59,716 bases of DNA from Bacteroides sp. (GCA_017630035.1 JAGBWA010000057.1:1-59716); one strand, 5' to 3'. Counted from the first letter of the stretch, positions 48,065 through 58,673 are shown. Notes: generated from the sequence alone by a model not told the origin. Numbers and translations are program-made.

Positions 48065-49732
48065 TTAATATTTAAAGCTACTGCCTCCTAAAAACTCGCG
48101 CAACAAAGAGGTTGGAGGCAACTCCAAATCTTTGATAGCAGTGAAATATTGAATGAATCGTCTTAAGCGATAAGCTTCGGCAAATTCAGGACAATTTTGG
48201 GGCACTTCCATTAAGATTGGTTCAATGTAAGGACGAAGTACGCCCAATTCATACAACATGGCCGAGTTGAACATCACATCGGCATTCTCTTGGAAGGGGA
48301 ATATCCATTTATCTTCTCCGGCACGTACACTTGGCCATCGCGAAATGGTTTCTTGAGCCGAATAGTTGCGATACTTGTAATCGCGAATAATGCGTCGGAT
48401 AAGGCGGTTATCGCTTGTAGGAATCCAGTTGTGATCGTCGAGCGAGATGCTGGTAAGAGCCGATACATAGATTTTAAACTTATGTTCGGGCGCAATTTGC
48501 GGTGTCAATTCAGGGTTAAGTGCATGTATGCCTTCGAGAATCAATACCATATCCTCTTTCAATTGCAACTTATCCCCCTTGTATTCGCGTTTTCCAGTGG
48601 TAAAGTTGAAGGTAGGTAACATAATCTCTTCGCCACGTAGCAATGCTTGCAAGTCTTCGTCGAACTTCTTCAAATCCAATGCATAAAGCGATTCGTAGTC
48701 ATAATCGCCACTTGCATCGCGTGGTGTATCTTCGCGGTTCACAAAGTAATTGTCGAGCGCAATGGGGTAGGGACGTATGCCGTTGGTTATCAGTTGCACA
48801 CTAAGGCGTTTGCTGAACGTGGTTTTGCCCGATGACGATGGCCCCGAAATCAATACCAACTTCACCGGTTTGCCTCCGTTACACCCCCTATTATAGATTT
48901 CTTCGGCAATTTGTGCAATTTTCTTTTCTTGCAAAGCCTCGGCCACTTTAATCAATCCTCCAGCTTCGCCTCTTTGGCATATCTTGTTCACATCGCCCAC
49001 ATTGCTACATTCAAGGATGTCGTTCCAACGAAGATGCTCTTTGAATACCTCGAACATCTTCTCTTGTTTTACGATTTCGCCCAACTGGTTGGGATTGTTT
49101 TTGTCGGGCAGACGCAATAGCAACCCATCGTAATACTTCACCAAGTCGAATAGGTAGAGGAAACCGGTGCTGGGCAATAGGCAACCATAATAGTAATCGA
49201 TGGTATCGCCCAACATATAATAATAGGTATATAGCGAGCCGGTGCTCTCCAATAGCTTGGCTTTATCTTCCAATCCCAATTCGTTGAAGAAGGGGACTGC
49301 TTCAGCGGTTAGGCACTCCTTGCGACGGAAAGGAATATTTTCTGCTATAATTTCTTGCATGCGTTTCTTTAGCGCATTTACATCCTCCAATTCGATGGGG
49401 CGGCCAATGTATAAGTTGCAGAAATAGCCGTTCGATACCGAATGCTCCACGCATAATTTCCCTTTAGGAAAAATCTCTTTGATGGCTTTGTAAAGTACAA
49501 AACACAAACTTCGAGCATAGGTGCGTCGAGCAGACGGATGTGTAATGTCCAAAAACTCCACATCTTTGTTGTGATATACCCTATAAGATAGCCCTTCGGT
49601 GCAGTTATTTACCCTTGCACTGACCAATTGATGGGGTAATTTTAAATTAAATCCTTGATAAATCTCCAAAAGTGTGCTTCCGATAGGGAATGTTTTAGAA
49701 ATATTATTATTTTTGCAACGGATTTGTACCAT
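48065..49732 (-). CDS. TGS-domain uridine-kinase-like protein
   Basis: Cytoplasmic 555-residue protein: an N-terminal TGS domain (residues 1-60), a ThrRS second-additional-domain-like region with HPSARRTYAR and CVEHSV (60-180), and a C-terminal P-loop kinase of the uridine kinase/phosphoribulokinase type (VLISGPSSSGKTTFSKRL near 290, PIALDNYFVNRED, LILEGIHALNPEL). This architecture is known in Bacteroidetes and Firmicutes; the substrate is thought to be a nucleoside but is not settled. It is the first gene of the minus-strand group kinase, HK-like, TPR, barrel, 40 bases before the HK-like gene. Confidence 0.87.
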   Translation of the reverse strand: MVQIRCKNNNISKTFPIGSTLLEIYQGFNLKLPHQLVSARVNNCTEGLSYRVYHNKDVEFLDITHPSARRTYARSLCFVLYKAIKEIFPKGKLCVEHSVSNGYFCNLYIGRPIELEDVNALKKRMQEIIAENIPFRRKECLTAEAVPFFNELGLEDKAKLLESTGSLYTYYYMLGDTIDYYYGCLLPSTGFLYLFDLVKYYDGLLLRLPDKNNPNQLGEIVKQEKMFEVFKEHLRWNDILECSNVGDVNKICQRGEAGGLIKVAEALQEKKIAQIAEEIYNRGCNGGKPVKLVLISGPSSSGKTTFSKRLSVQLITNGIRPYPIALDNYFVNREDTPRDASGDYDYESLYALDLKKFDEDLQALLRGEEIMLPTFNFTTGKREYKGDKLQLKEDMVLILEGIHALNPELTPQIAPEHKFKIYVSALTSISLDDHNWIPTSDNRLIRRIIRDYKYRNYSAQETISRWPSVRAGEDKWIFPFQENADVMFNSAMLYELGVLRPYIEPILMEVPQNCPEFAEAYRLRRFIQYFTAIKDLELPPTSLLREFLGGSSFKY

Positions 49733-49826
49733 AAGTGTAAAAGTCTAAAAGTTCGTATTCATATTTTGAATGTGAAGATAGCGATTTTCTTGAAAATAAA
49801 ACAAAAAACCTACAAATAAGTGAAAG

Positions 49827-51530
49827 ATGGAATATTCTTTTTATGATTTTTTAAAATTACTTGGCTCTTTAGCCCTATTCCTCTATGGAATGAAGATTAT
49901 GAGTGAAGGACTTCAGAAGTTTGCTGGAGATCGCCTTCGTAAGATTTTAACCGCCATGACTACCAACCGCGTAATGGGTGTAATTACCGGTTTGCTGATT
50001 ACGGCACTTATCCAATCCTCATCGGCCACAACCGTGATGGTGGTTAGCTTCGTTAATGCAGGATTGTTAGAGTTGGCGCAATCCATTGGTGTAATTATGG
50101 GTGCCAACATCGGTACAACCGTAACGGCTTGGATTATCTCAGCATTAGGCTTTAAAGTAGATATCGCTGCTTTTGCCATTCCTTTATTATTCTTCGGTCT
50201 TCCTCTTCTCTTCTCACAAAAGAGTAGTCGGAAGTCATTGGGCGAATTTATCTTTGGTTTTTCGTTCCTTTTCATGGGGCTTCAAAACTTGAAAGCCAAT
50301 GCCCCCGACTTGCAACAAAACCCCGACATGTTGCAATTTGTTCAAAACTGGGCAGATATGGGCTTCCTGTCTATCTTAATATTTGTACTTATTGGTACGG
50401 TGCTCACCATGATTGTGCAAGCATCGGCGGCTACCATGGCCATCACCTTGATTATGTGTGCCAACGGTTGGATTAGCTTCGAATTGGGTGCTGCGTTGGT
50501 GCTTGGCGAAAACATTGGTACCACAATTACCGCCAACCTTGCCGCCCTTACCGGTAACACACAAGCCAAACGAGCTGCTATGGCGCACTTGGTGTTCAAC
50601 GTATTTGGCGTTATTTGGGTGCTTTGCCTCTTCCCCTTCTTCACCGGAGCCATCTCTTGGTTTGTAGAAAACGTAATGGGTGTAACCGAAACCTCTGTAG
50701 CTGTTCCATTTAAGCTCTCAGCTTTTCACACCGCATTCAATATTTGCAACGTATTGATTATGATTTGGTTCGTTAAGCTTATCGAACGTACCGTATGTAC
50801 CATCTATCCGGCGAAAGAACAAGACGAAGAGTATCGTTTGCGCTTCATCAGTGGCGGTATGCTCTCTACGGCCGAACTCTCTATTCTTCAAGCCAAGAAG
50901 GAAATTCATCTCTACGCCGAACGTACCTATCGCATGTATGGCATGGTGAAAGATTTGCTTCACATGGAGAAAGAAGAAGATTTCAATAAACTCTTTAGTC
51001 GAGTAGAGAAGTACGAAAGCATTAGCGACAACATGGAGCTTGAGATAGCCAACTACTTGAATCAAGTATCCGAAGGCCGACTCAGCTCGGAAAGTAAGTT
51101 GGAAATTCGCGCCATGCTTCGCGAAGTAACCGAGATTGAAAGCATTGGCGATAGCTGCTACAACTTGGCACGCACCATCAACCGTCGCCGTCAAGCAAAC
51201 GTAGATTTCGTTGAAAAGCAATACGAACGCATCCACAACATGATGGCGTTGGTAGATCAATCGTTGCAACAAATGATTGTAGTTATCAACCATGCCGAAC
51301 ACGAAAACCGCGATGTAGATGTGAACAAGTCGTTCAACCTTGAAAACGAAATCAATAACTACCGCAACCAACTCAAGAACCAAAACATCCTCGATGTCAA
51401 CAACAAAGAGTACGACTATCAAATGGGTGTATTCTACATGGACTTGATTGCCGAATGCGAAAAACTTGGCGACTATGTAGTGAATGTTGTGGAAGCAACA
51501 ACCGATATGAAAGAGAAGAAATCAGCTTAA
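49827..51530 (+). CDS. Na+/phosphate cotransporter family protein with PhoU-like domain
   Basis: Inner-membrane Na+/Pi symporter of the NptA/YjbB type, 567 residues. Two inverted membrane repeats carry the paired QSSSATT (about residue 63) and QASAATM (about residue 197) substrate motifs with GANIGTTVTAW and GENIGTTITAN. The C-terminal 220 residues form a helical PhoU-like domain (AERTYRMYGMVKDLL, ECEKLGDYVVNVVEA). Some relatives export phosphate. Upstream on the same strand a TATTTTTG at 49708 could be its -7 box. A strong terminator follows. Confidence 0.92.
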   Translation: MEYSFYDFLKLLGSLALFLYGMKIMSEGLQKFAGDRLRKILTAMTTNRVMGVITGLLITALIQSSSATTVMVVSFVNAGLLELAQSIGVIMGANIGTTVTAWIISALGFKVDIAAFAIPLLFFGLPLLFSQKSSRKSLGEFIFGFSFLFMGLQNLKANAPDLQQNPDMLQFVQNWADMGFLSILIFVLIGTVLTMIVQASAATMAITLIMCANGWISFELGAALVLGENIGTTITANLAALTGNTQAKRAAMAHLVFNVFGVIWVLCLFPFFTGAISWFVENVMGVTETSVAVPFKLSAFHTAFNICNVLIMIWFVKLIERTVCTIYPAKEQDEEYRLRFISGGMLSTAELSILQAKKEIHLYAERTYRMYGMVKDLLHMEKEEDFNKLFSRVEKYESISDNMELEIANYLNQVSEGRLSSESKLEIRAMLREVTEIESIGDSCYNLARTINRRRQANVDFVEKQYERIHNMMALVDQSLQQMIVVINHAEHENRDVDVNKSFNLENEINNYRNQLKNQNILDVNNKEYDYQMGVFYMDLIAECEKLGDYVVNVVEATTDMKEKKSA

Positions 51531-51549
51531 TCTTCTGCATTGATAAAGC

Positions 51550-51580
51550 AAAAGGGGTTGGCCGCGGCCAACCCCTTTTT
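51550..51580. terminator. Bidirectional terminator after the Na/Pi gene
   Basis: A perfect palindrome, AAAAGGGGTTGGCCG with its exact inverse, centred at 51564/51565 and ending in a T run. It serves the Na/Pi gene and the convergent rubredoxin gene. Confidence 0.92.
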
Positions 51581-51618
51581 TAATTTTCCCTTAAGGCTAA
51601 ATTAATTTTCCCTTAAGG
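51581..51618. repeat. 22-base tandem duplication at the rubredoxin 3' end
   Basis: TAATTTTCCCTTAAGG occurs at 51581-51596 and 51603-51618, 22 bases apart. The inner copy encodes the last residues and stop of rubredoxin; the outer copy is a non-coding duplicate. Confidence 0.8.
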
Positions 51619-51766
51619 AAAAATCTTCTTTCCCTACACCACAAATAGGACATACCCAATCTTCGGGAATTTTCTCGAAAGGTGTACCAGGCTTAATGCC
51701 ATTTTCAGGATCGCCCACCTCGGGGTCGTAAACATAGTTGCAAACATCGCAAATGTACTTTTTCAT
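51602..51766 (-). CDS. Rubredoxin
   Basis: 54-residue electron carrier with one iron bound by four cysteines: [12 protein letters not shown] (C6, C9) and [13 protein letters not shown] (C39, C42). Length and sequence are standard. Cytoplasmic, usually part of oxygen-stress defence in anaerobes. It is transcribed alone, divergent from the Ca2+-ATPase; the shared upstream region holds a 9-base inverted repeat. Its last residues (LREN) are encoded in one copy of a duplicated 16-base stretch. Confidence 0.95.
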   Translation of the reverse strand: MKKYICDVCNYVYDPEVGDPENGIKPGTPFEKIPEDWVCPICGVGKEDFSLREN

Positions 51767-51796
51767 GTGCATAACTTTTTAAGTTGTTTCTACTTT

Positions 51797-51852
51797 ATAA
51801 CGAACAAACATGAAAATAAGTTCGTTATACCCGATAATTTATCTTATTTTTG
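51797..51852. promoter_or_regulatory. Inverted repeat and -7 box between rubredoxin and Ca2+-ATPase genes
   Basis: ATAACGAAC (51797-51805) and GTTCGTTAT (51820-51828) form a perfect 9-base inverted repeat with a 14-base spacer. TATTTTTG (51845-51852) is the -7 box for the ATPase gene, with a weak TTCG at the -33 position that falls in the right arm. Confidence 0.6.
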
Positions 51853-51881
51853 CAACAAATTTCATAAAACACTAAACTGAT

Positions 51882-54533
51882 ATGGCTGAATCTATTAATC
51901 ATCGCACAGGACTGACCGACGAGGAGGTGCTACAAAGTCGTAGTAAGCATGGCGATAATGTGCTTACTCCCCCTAAACGTCCCTCTTTGTGGAAACTCTA
52001 CTTGGAGAAGTTCGAAGACCCCGTAGTACGTGTATTGTTGGTGGCCGCTTGCTTTTCGCTACTCATCTCTATTTTCGAAAACGAGTATGCCGAAACCATC
52101 GGCATTATCCTTGCCATCCTTTTGGCCACCGGTATAGGCTTCTATTTTGAATACGATGCCAACAAGAAGTTCGACTTGCTGAATAGCGTCAACGAAGAGA
52201 CACCCGTGAAGGTGTTGCGCAACGGACAAGTGCAAGTCATCCCCCGAAAGGATGTAGTTGTGGGCGATGTTGTGCTATTGGAAACTGGCGATGAGATACC
52301 GGCCGATGGCGATTTGATAGAGGCCGTATCGTTGCAAGTGAACGAGTCGAACCTGACGGGCGAGCCAGTCATCAGTAAGACAACCGACAAAGCCCACTTC
52401 CACCCGGATGCTACCTACCCCAGCAATCGCCTGATGCGTGGCACTACGGTGGTAGATGGTCGTGCCAGGATGTGTGTCGATTGTGTGGGCGATGCCACCG
52501 AAATAGGTAAGGTGGCGCGTCAAAGCACCGAACAAACCTCCGAACCTACTCCATTGAACATTCAACTCGATAAGTTGGCAAACCTCATCAGCAAGATTGG
52601 CTTCTCCGTAGCCGGCCTGGCCTTTGCCATCTTCTTTATAAAGGATGTGTTGTTACACTATCCCTTCTCTACCTTTACCACCTTTGCCGATTGGTTACCG
52701 GCGTTGAAAGCCACCTTGCAATACTTCATGATGGCCGTAACGCTGATTGTAGTGGCCGTGCCCGAAGGCTTGCCCATGAGTGTCACCCTTAGCTTGGCGT
52801 TGAACATGCGCCGAATGCTTGTCACCAACAACCTTGTGCGCAAGATGCATGCTTGCGAAACAATGGGTGCCATCACCGTTATCTGTACCGATAAAACCGG
52901 CACGCTGACACAAAACCAAATGCAAGTGGGCGATGCCGCCTTCTATGCATCGGAAGGAAACGACGCATTGAAGCAACTGATTTATCAAGGCATAGCCGTT
53001 AACTCAACCGCCTTTTTGGAAGAAAACAACGGCGAAGCAAAGCCAAAGGGAGTAGGCAACCCCACCGAAGTGGCACTATTGTTGTGGTTGCATGCCCAAG
53101 GCATTGACTACCTGAAGTTGCGCGAAACGGCTACCGTTATCGACCAACTCACCTTCTCTACCGAGCGTAAGTACATGGCCACATTGGTAAAGGCCGCTGA
53201 AGCAGGCAAGCATATCCTCTTTGTGAAGGGTGCGCCCGAGATTGTCTTTGCCAAGTGTAGCCAAGTGTGGTTGCCCGAAGGCCTCTCTCCGGCCAATGCC
53301 CACCAATCGATGGTGGATAACCAATTGTTGGGCTATCAAGCAAAGGCCATGCGCACGTTGGGCTTTGCCTATAAGATAGTAGATGATACGGAGAAAGATT
53401 GCGCTCAGCAAGTAAACGATATGACCTTTATCGGTGTGGTAGCCATTAGCGACCCCGTGCGCGAGGATGTGCCACCGGCCATTAATCGTTGTGTCGATGC
53501 CGGCATCGGTGTGAAGATAGTTACCGGCGACACACCGGGCACCGCTACCGAAATAGCCCGTCAGATAGGGTTGTGGACAGAGGCGGATACCGACCGCAAT
53601 CGCATCACCGGTACCGAGTTTGCTAACCTGACCGACGATGAGGCTTTGAATCGTGTAATGGATTTGAAGATTATGTCGCGTGCTCGCCCCACCGACAAGC
53701 AACGCCTGGTGCAACTCCTTCAACAAAAGGGAGCCGTAGTAGCGGTTACGGGCGATGGCACCAACGATGCCCCGGCCTTGAACCATGCACAGGTGGGCCT
53801 CTCTATGGGTAGTGGCACCTCCGTAGCCAAGGAGGCAAGCGACATTACCTTGCTCGACGATTCGTTCAAAAGTATCGCTACGGCCGTGATGTGGGGACGC
53901 TCGTTGTACAAGAACATTCAACGCTTCATCCTCTTCCAACTCACCATCAACTTCGTGGCCCTCTTCATTGTGTTGCTCGGCTCGTTGGTGGGCACCGAGT
54001 TGCCGCTCACCGTTACCCAAATGCTATGGGTGAACCTCATTATGGATACCTTTGCCGCATTAGCACTGGCCTCTATACCTCCAAGCGAAAGCGTGATGCA
54101 AGCCAAGCCGCGCAAGAGTAGCGACTTCATCATTACTCCCACTATGGGATGGATGATATTTGGTGTGGGCATCCTGTTTGCTTGCGTGTTGATGGGCATG
54201 CTGATTGCCTTCGAACATGCACCCGGTGGGCTTACCGTGCATCGCCTCACCATTTTCTTCACCTTCTTCGTGATGCTTCAATTCTGGAACCTATTCAATG
54301 CCCGTGTCTTTGGCACCAACGACTCGGCATTCAAAAATATCACTAAAACCTACGGCATGGAGGTGGTGGTGTTGGCCATCTTATTGGGACAATTCCTCAT
54401 TGTGCAATTTGGTGGCGAAGTGTTCCGTACCGAGCCGCTCGGTTGGCAAGAGTGGGTGTGGATTATCCTCTCCACTTCGTTGGTGTTGTGGGTAGGCGAA
54501 TTGGTGCGATGGATTAAACGAATGAAACAATAA
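51882..54533 (+). CDS. Calcium-translocating P-type ATPase (PMCA type)
   Basis: P2-type ATPase moving Ca2+ across the inner membrane. 883 residues. Landmarks in order: actuator LTGEPVIS near 165; TM4 ion site VAVPEGLPM near 292; phosphorylation site CTDKTGTLTQNQ near 337; nucleotide-binding KGAPEIVF near 448; hinge VTGDGTNDAPALNHA near 624; C-terminal transport helices with LWVNLIMDTFAALALA. It lacks the long N-terminal metal-binding domains of copper pumps. A HAD phosphatase gene starts 4 bases after its stop. Confidence 0.94.
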   Translation: MAESINHRTGLTDEEVLQSRSKHGDNVLTPPKRPSLWKLYLEKFEDPVVRVLLVAACFSLLISIFENEYAETIGIILAILLATGIGFYFEYDANKKFDLLNSVNEETPVKVLRNGQVQVIPRKDVVVGDVVLLETGDEIPADGDLIEAVSLQVNESNLTGEPVISKTTDKAHFHPDATYPSNRLMRGTTVVDGRARMCVDCVGDATEIGKVARQSTEQTSEPTPLNIQLDKLANLISKIGFSVAGLAFAIFFIKDVLLHYPFSTFTTFADWLPALKATLQYFMMAVTLIVVAVPEGLPMSVTLSLALNMRRMLVTNNLVRKMHACETMGAITVICTDKTGTLTQNQMQVGDAAFYASEGNDALKQLIYQGIAVNSTAFLEENNGEAKPKGVGNPTEVALLLWLHAQGIDYLKLRETATVIDQLTFSTERKYMATLVKAAEAGKHILFVKGAPEIVFAKCSQVWLPEGLSPANAHQSMVDNQLLGYQAKAMRTLGFAYKIVDDTEKDCAQQVNDMTFIGVVAISDPVREDVPPAINRCVDAGIGVKIVTGDTPGTATEIARQIGLWTEADTDRNRITGTEFANLTDDEALNRVMDLKIMSRARPTDKQRLVQLLQQKGAVVAVTGDGTNDAPALNHAQVGLSMGSGTSVAKEASDITLLDDSFKSIATAVMWGRSLYKNIQRFILFQLTINFVALFIVLLGSLVGTELPLTVTQMLWVNLIMDTFAALALASIPPSESVMQAKPRKSSDFIITPTMGWMIFGVGILFACVLMGMLIAFEHAPGGLTVHRLTIFFTFFVMLQFWNLFNARVFGTNDSAFKNITKTYGMEVVVLAILLGQFLIVQFGGEVFRTEPLGWQEWVWIILSTSLVLWVGELVRWIKRMKQ

Positions 54534-54537
54534 TACG

Positions 54538-55155
54538 ATGGATAAGCAGATAAAGAACCTGTTGATTGACTTTGGAGGCGTGCTCATTGACCTCGACCGC
54601 CAACGTTGCTTGGATAACTTCCAACGCTTGGGATTGACCGATGTTTCCCACCTCTTGGATGTGTGCCACCAGCAAGGTTTCTTCTCTTTGCACGAAAGGG
54701 GAGAGATCGATGCCGCCGGCTTCCGTCAATGCATCCGCCAAGTGGCCGACAAGCCGCTGAGCGATGAGGCTATAGACGAAGCTTGGAATAGTTTCTTGGT
54801 AACGATTCCTACCTATAAACTCGACCTCTTGCTCCAATTGCGCAAGAAGTATAAGGTGTATCTGTTGAGCAATACCAACGACATTCATTGGGAGTGGTCG
54901 TGCAAGCATGTGTTCACCTACAATGGACATACGGTGAACGACTTCTTCGACCGCATCTTCCTCTCCTACGAGATGAAACTTGCCAAACCCAATCCGGACA
55001 TCTTCCGAATGGTATCGGCGCAAGCACCGCTTTCGTTCGGCGAAACGCTCTTTATCGATGATTCGCCCGAGAATTGCCGCGTGGCCAACCAGTTGGGCAT
55101 TGCCACCTATACACCCAAGGCTCACGAAGATTGGAGCCATTTGTTTAAAGATTAG
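54538..55155 (+). CDS. HAD-family phosphatase
   Basis: Haloacid dehalogenase-like hydrolase of 205 residues, resembling YihX-type sugar-phosphate phosphatases. Motif I is LLIDFGGVLIDLD: the nucleophile aspartate is present but the usual second aspartate is a glycine (DFGGV), as in the YihX/epoxide-hydrolase branch. Motif II VYLLSNTNDIH, motif III lysine in MKLAKPNPDIF, motif IV FIDDSPENC. Cytoplasmic; substrate unknown. Four bases after the Ca2+-ATPase stop, and 40 bases before ribF; its role may be FMN or sugar phosphate turnover, which is only a guess. Confidence 0.88.
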   Translation: MDKQIKNLLIDFGGVLIDLDRQRCLDNFQRLGLTDVSHLLDVCHQQGFFSLHERGEIDAAGFRQCIRQVADKPLSDEAIDEAWNSFLVTIPTYKLDLLLQLRKKYKVYLLSNTNDIHWEWSCKHVFTYNGHTVNDFFDRIFLSYEMKLAKPNPDIFRMVSAQAPLSFGETLFIDDSPENCRVANQLGIATYTPKAHEDWSHLFKD

Positions 55156-55158
55156 TAG

Positions 55159-55178
55159 GGACGCGGCATGACGCGTCC
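55159..55178. repeat. GGACGCG hairpin between HAD and ribF genes
   Basis: GGACGCG-GCATGA-CGCGTCC: a perfect 7-base stem. Resembles the GAGACG/CGTCTC elements at 10881 and 14907 in layout. No T run, so not an obvious terminator. Confidence 0.6.
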
Positions 55179-55195
55179 GTGTAAACACAAGGATA

Positions 55196-56098
55196 ATGAG
55201 TAACGAAACAAGATACGTAGCAACCATAGGCTTTTTCGATGGCGTTCATCGGGGGCATAGACACTTGATTCAGCAAGTGCGTACCATCGCCCTTCAGCGT
55301 TCGCTATCATCGGCCGTCATTACCTTTCCTGTCCATCCGCGCAAGGTGATGCAATCGGCTTTTCAGCCCCAACTGCTCACTTCGGCCACCGAGAAGCAAC
55401 AGCTACTGGCCGCTACGGGTATCGATGCCGTTTGGATGATGCCCTTTACGCCCGAACTTTCGGCACTTTCTGCTCGCTCGTTCATGCAGGTGCTTCGCGA
55501 TGAGTATCGTGTGGCGGCATTGGTGATAGGCTATGACCACCGCTTTGGACATAATCGCGCCGAAGGCTTCGACGACTATGTGCGCTATGGTCGCGAGTTG
55601 GGCATGGAGGTACTTCCGGCCACCGTTTACCCCGATTGTGTAGTTAGTTCGTCGGACGTTCGCCACCTGCTTGGCAAGGGCGATGTGCAGGCTGCTTCTT
55701 GTTTGCTTGGCTACGATTACTTTGTGGAAGGCATTGTGGTAGGCGGTCATCGTGTAGGGCGCGAAATTGGTTACCCCACCGCCAATATCCAACCATTGGA
55801 AGCCGATAAACTCATTCCTGCCGATGGTGTTTATGCTGTTCACGTAATGGTGGATGGACAAGTACATGGCGGCATGTTGAGCATTGGTCGTCGTCCCACC
55901 TTGAACAACGGCACCGACCGTAGCATCGAGGTGCACATCTTCGATTTCAAACAAGATGTCTATCATCAAACCCTCCGCCTTTCGTTTGTCCAATACCTCC
56001 GTCCCGTGCACAGTTTCCCCTCCATCGAGGCGCTTATCAATCAGCTATCACAAGACGAACAACAGGCTCGCGCCTTGTTAAAAAATGAAAAAAGATAA
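55196..56098 (+). CDS. ribF: Bifunctional riboflavin kinase/FAD synthetase
   Basis: Makes FMN and FAD from riboflavin. 300 residues. The N-terminal FAD synthetase domain has TIGFFDGVHRGHRHLI (residues 10-25) and a SSSDVRHLL segment; the C-terminal riboflavin kinase domain has GHRVGREIGYPTANI near 185 and LRLSFVQYLRPV. ATG chosen at the start of the conserved domain. Possibly co-transcribed with the HAD gene, with a small hairpin in between. Confidence 0.95.
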   Translation: MSNETRYVATIGFFDGVHRGHRHLIQQVRTIALQRSLSSAVITFPVHPRKVMQSAFQPQLLTSATEKQQLLAATGIDAVWMMPFTPELSALSARSFMQVLRDEYRVAALVIGYDHRFGHNRAEGFDDYVRYGRELGMEVLPATVYPDCVVSSSDVRHLLGKGDVQAASCLLGYDYFVEGIVVGGHRVGREIGYPTANIQPLEADKLIPADGVYAVHVMVDGQVHGGMLSIGRRPTLNNGTDRSIEVHIFDFKQDVYHQTLRLSFVQYLRPVHSFPSIEALINQLSQDEQQARALLKNEKR

Positions 56099-56146
56099 AA
56101 ACATTGCAGATAATTCCTTATGTTTGTAATGTTTAAACATGTTTAA

Positions 56147-57322
<1,176 letters not shown>

Positions 57323-57342
57323 TCATACAATAATATAATTTG

Positions 57343-57388
57343 CACCACTCCATCCAGAACACCTTCTGGATGGGGTGTTTTTTTTCTC
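57343..57388 (+). terminator. Terminator of the esterase gene
   Basis: CACTCCATCCAGAA pairs with TTCTGGATGGGGTG (one G-T pair) around CACC, followed by T8. Confidence 0.92.
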
Positions 57389-57476
57389 ACGGGGAAAAAA
57401 TATCTCTCTCACGCCCCTCGTTTTTTTTCCTCACGAGGAAAAAATATCTGCCTCGTAGAGCATATATAGCAAAAAA
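57385..57476. repeat. CCTCACGAGGAAAA-type dispersed repeat, copy 2
   Basis: CTCACGGGGAAAAAATATCT, then CCTCACGAGGAAAAAATA and a CTCGTAGAGC/AT-rich end. Similar in order and sequence to 26366-26440 after argS. Confidence 0.6.
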
Positions 57477-57527
57477 CAACAAAGTTTTACAACCTTGATA
57501 GGAAAGCAACGCATTGCGCCCGTTGCC

Positions 57528-58673
57528 TTACATATTCCAACGCAAACCGATTTCCAATGATGGAACAAACGGGTGTTCAGTGTAGTAATGCTCTACAGAA
57601 GTGCCATCTTCGAAGAAATAGCCAACACCCGGTTCTAAATAGATACCGATTGCTTTGTCCAAGCGATACTCAGCTCCCAAAGCCGCATTCAGTGAACATT
57701 GCCATGGCTTCTCTGTATTTATTAATGCTGCATCGGTGAAAGCAGATGGCAGTTCACTGCTATTTTTAACACACTTCTCTAACATGGCACCTACCGCGCC
57801 ATAGAGAGAGAAACGGCCACTATTCCATAGCTGATAGCGTAACCCTAATGGAACACCAATGTAATGAAGTTGTTGGCCTATCTGCATTGAGCTATAGGAT
57901 AAATCGGACTTCAGGAGGGTATAACCCACTCCGCTTTGCAGCGACAGACGGTCATTCAACGGATAACTCAATTTAATACCCAAACGTATGGGGAAAGCAT
58001 GTTTCGAGGCCTTTCGTTCTTGTACCTTTTTAGGTTCGAATACATCTCCCAAATAGTGCATGCGATGTGGCGGAGTTCCAGGTGCTGCTCCATAAACAGG
58101 CTCGATATGCATACTTTCTGTTTTACTGTTTGAAAGTCCACCAGATGCATTCAAAGCAACAGACAATCGTTGTTTCTTGCTTTTTGCTTTGGGTTGTTGG
58201 ATAGGTACATTATGATGATATGTTTCCACTACCTCTTTCGTTGTAGGACGTTTCTGCGATTTCTCTTGTTGGACAGCTGTCATATCAACAACTTCAACGT
58301 ATTCTTCCACTATCGTTACGCCTACCGACTCTTGAGGTTTTACTTGTGGAATGATGTTATGCTGTTTTTTAGCAATAGGTTGCTTTTCAATAATAGTTTC
58401 TTCCATGGGTTTTGGGATAATCGCCTCTTCGGAGATTAATTCGTTTGGAATACTATAGTCTGCTTCATTGTTTTCATAGAGAGCGAAGAAGCCAACTAAA
58501 ACCAATACTACAGCAGCCACCGTTGCCCATCGCCAAATGGCAACAACGGAGGCACGGGCAGGCTGAGCTGCAAATCCCATCTGCTCGTTAATGCCTGTCC
58601 ATAAGTCGGAAGGAGGTGTCATTTCGTGCCCTTCCAAACGTGTTTTTAGTTTATCAGTCCAATCTCCCTTCAT
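57528..58673 (-). CDS. Anti-sigma-like membrane protein fused to an outer-membrane-type barrel domain
   Basis: 381 residues. The N-terminus (GDWTDKLKTRLEGHEMTPPSDLW) is the short anti-sigma-like cytoplasmic segment; one membrane helix at about 48-66 (ATVAAVVLVLVGFFALY); a long charged/proline-rich linker (70-175); then a C-terminal beta-barrel-like domain (SVALNASGG, IRLGIKLSYPLNDRLSLQSGVGYTLL, SLEIGLRWNM) typed like porin-family domains. Its ATG overlaps the stop of the ECF sigma gene (4 bases), so it is the likely partner. The layout suggests a protein reaching from inner to outer membrane, which would be unusual. Confidence 0.75.
   Translation of the reverse strand: MKGDWTDKLKTRLEGHEMTPPSDLWTGINEQMGFAAQPARASVVAIWRWATVAAVVLVLVGFFALYENNEADYSIPNELISEEAIIPKPMEETIIEKQPIAKKQHNIIPQVKPQESVGVTIVEEYVEVVDMTAVQQEKSQKRPTTKEVVETYHHNVPIQQPKAKSKKQRLSVALNASGGLSNSKTESMHIEPVYGAAPGTPPHRMHYLGDVFEPKKVQERKASKHAFPIRLGIKLSYPLNDRLSLQSGVGYTLLKSDLSYSSMQIGQQLHYIGVPLGLRYQLWNSGRFSLYGAVGAMLEKCVKNSSELPSAFTDAALINTEKPWQCSLNAALGAEYRLDKAIGIYLEPGVGYFFEDGTSVEHYYTEHPFVPSLEIGLRWNM

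Noticed and set aside
53076-54020. 314-codon minus-strand frame opposite the Ca2+-ATPase
   Set aside because: Antisense shadow; the plus strand shows every P-type ATPase motif.
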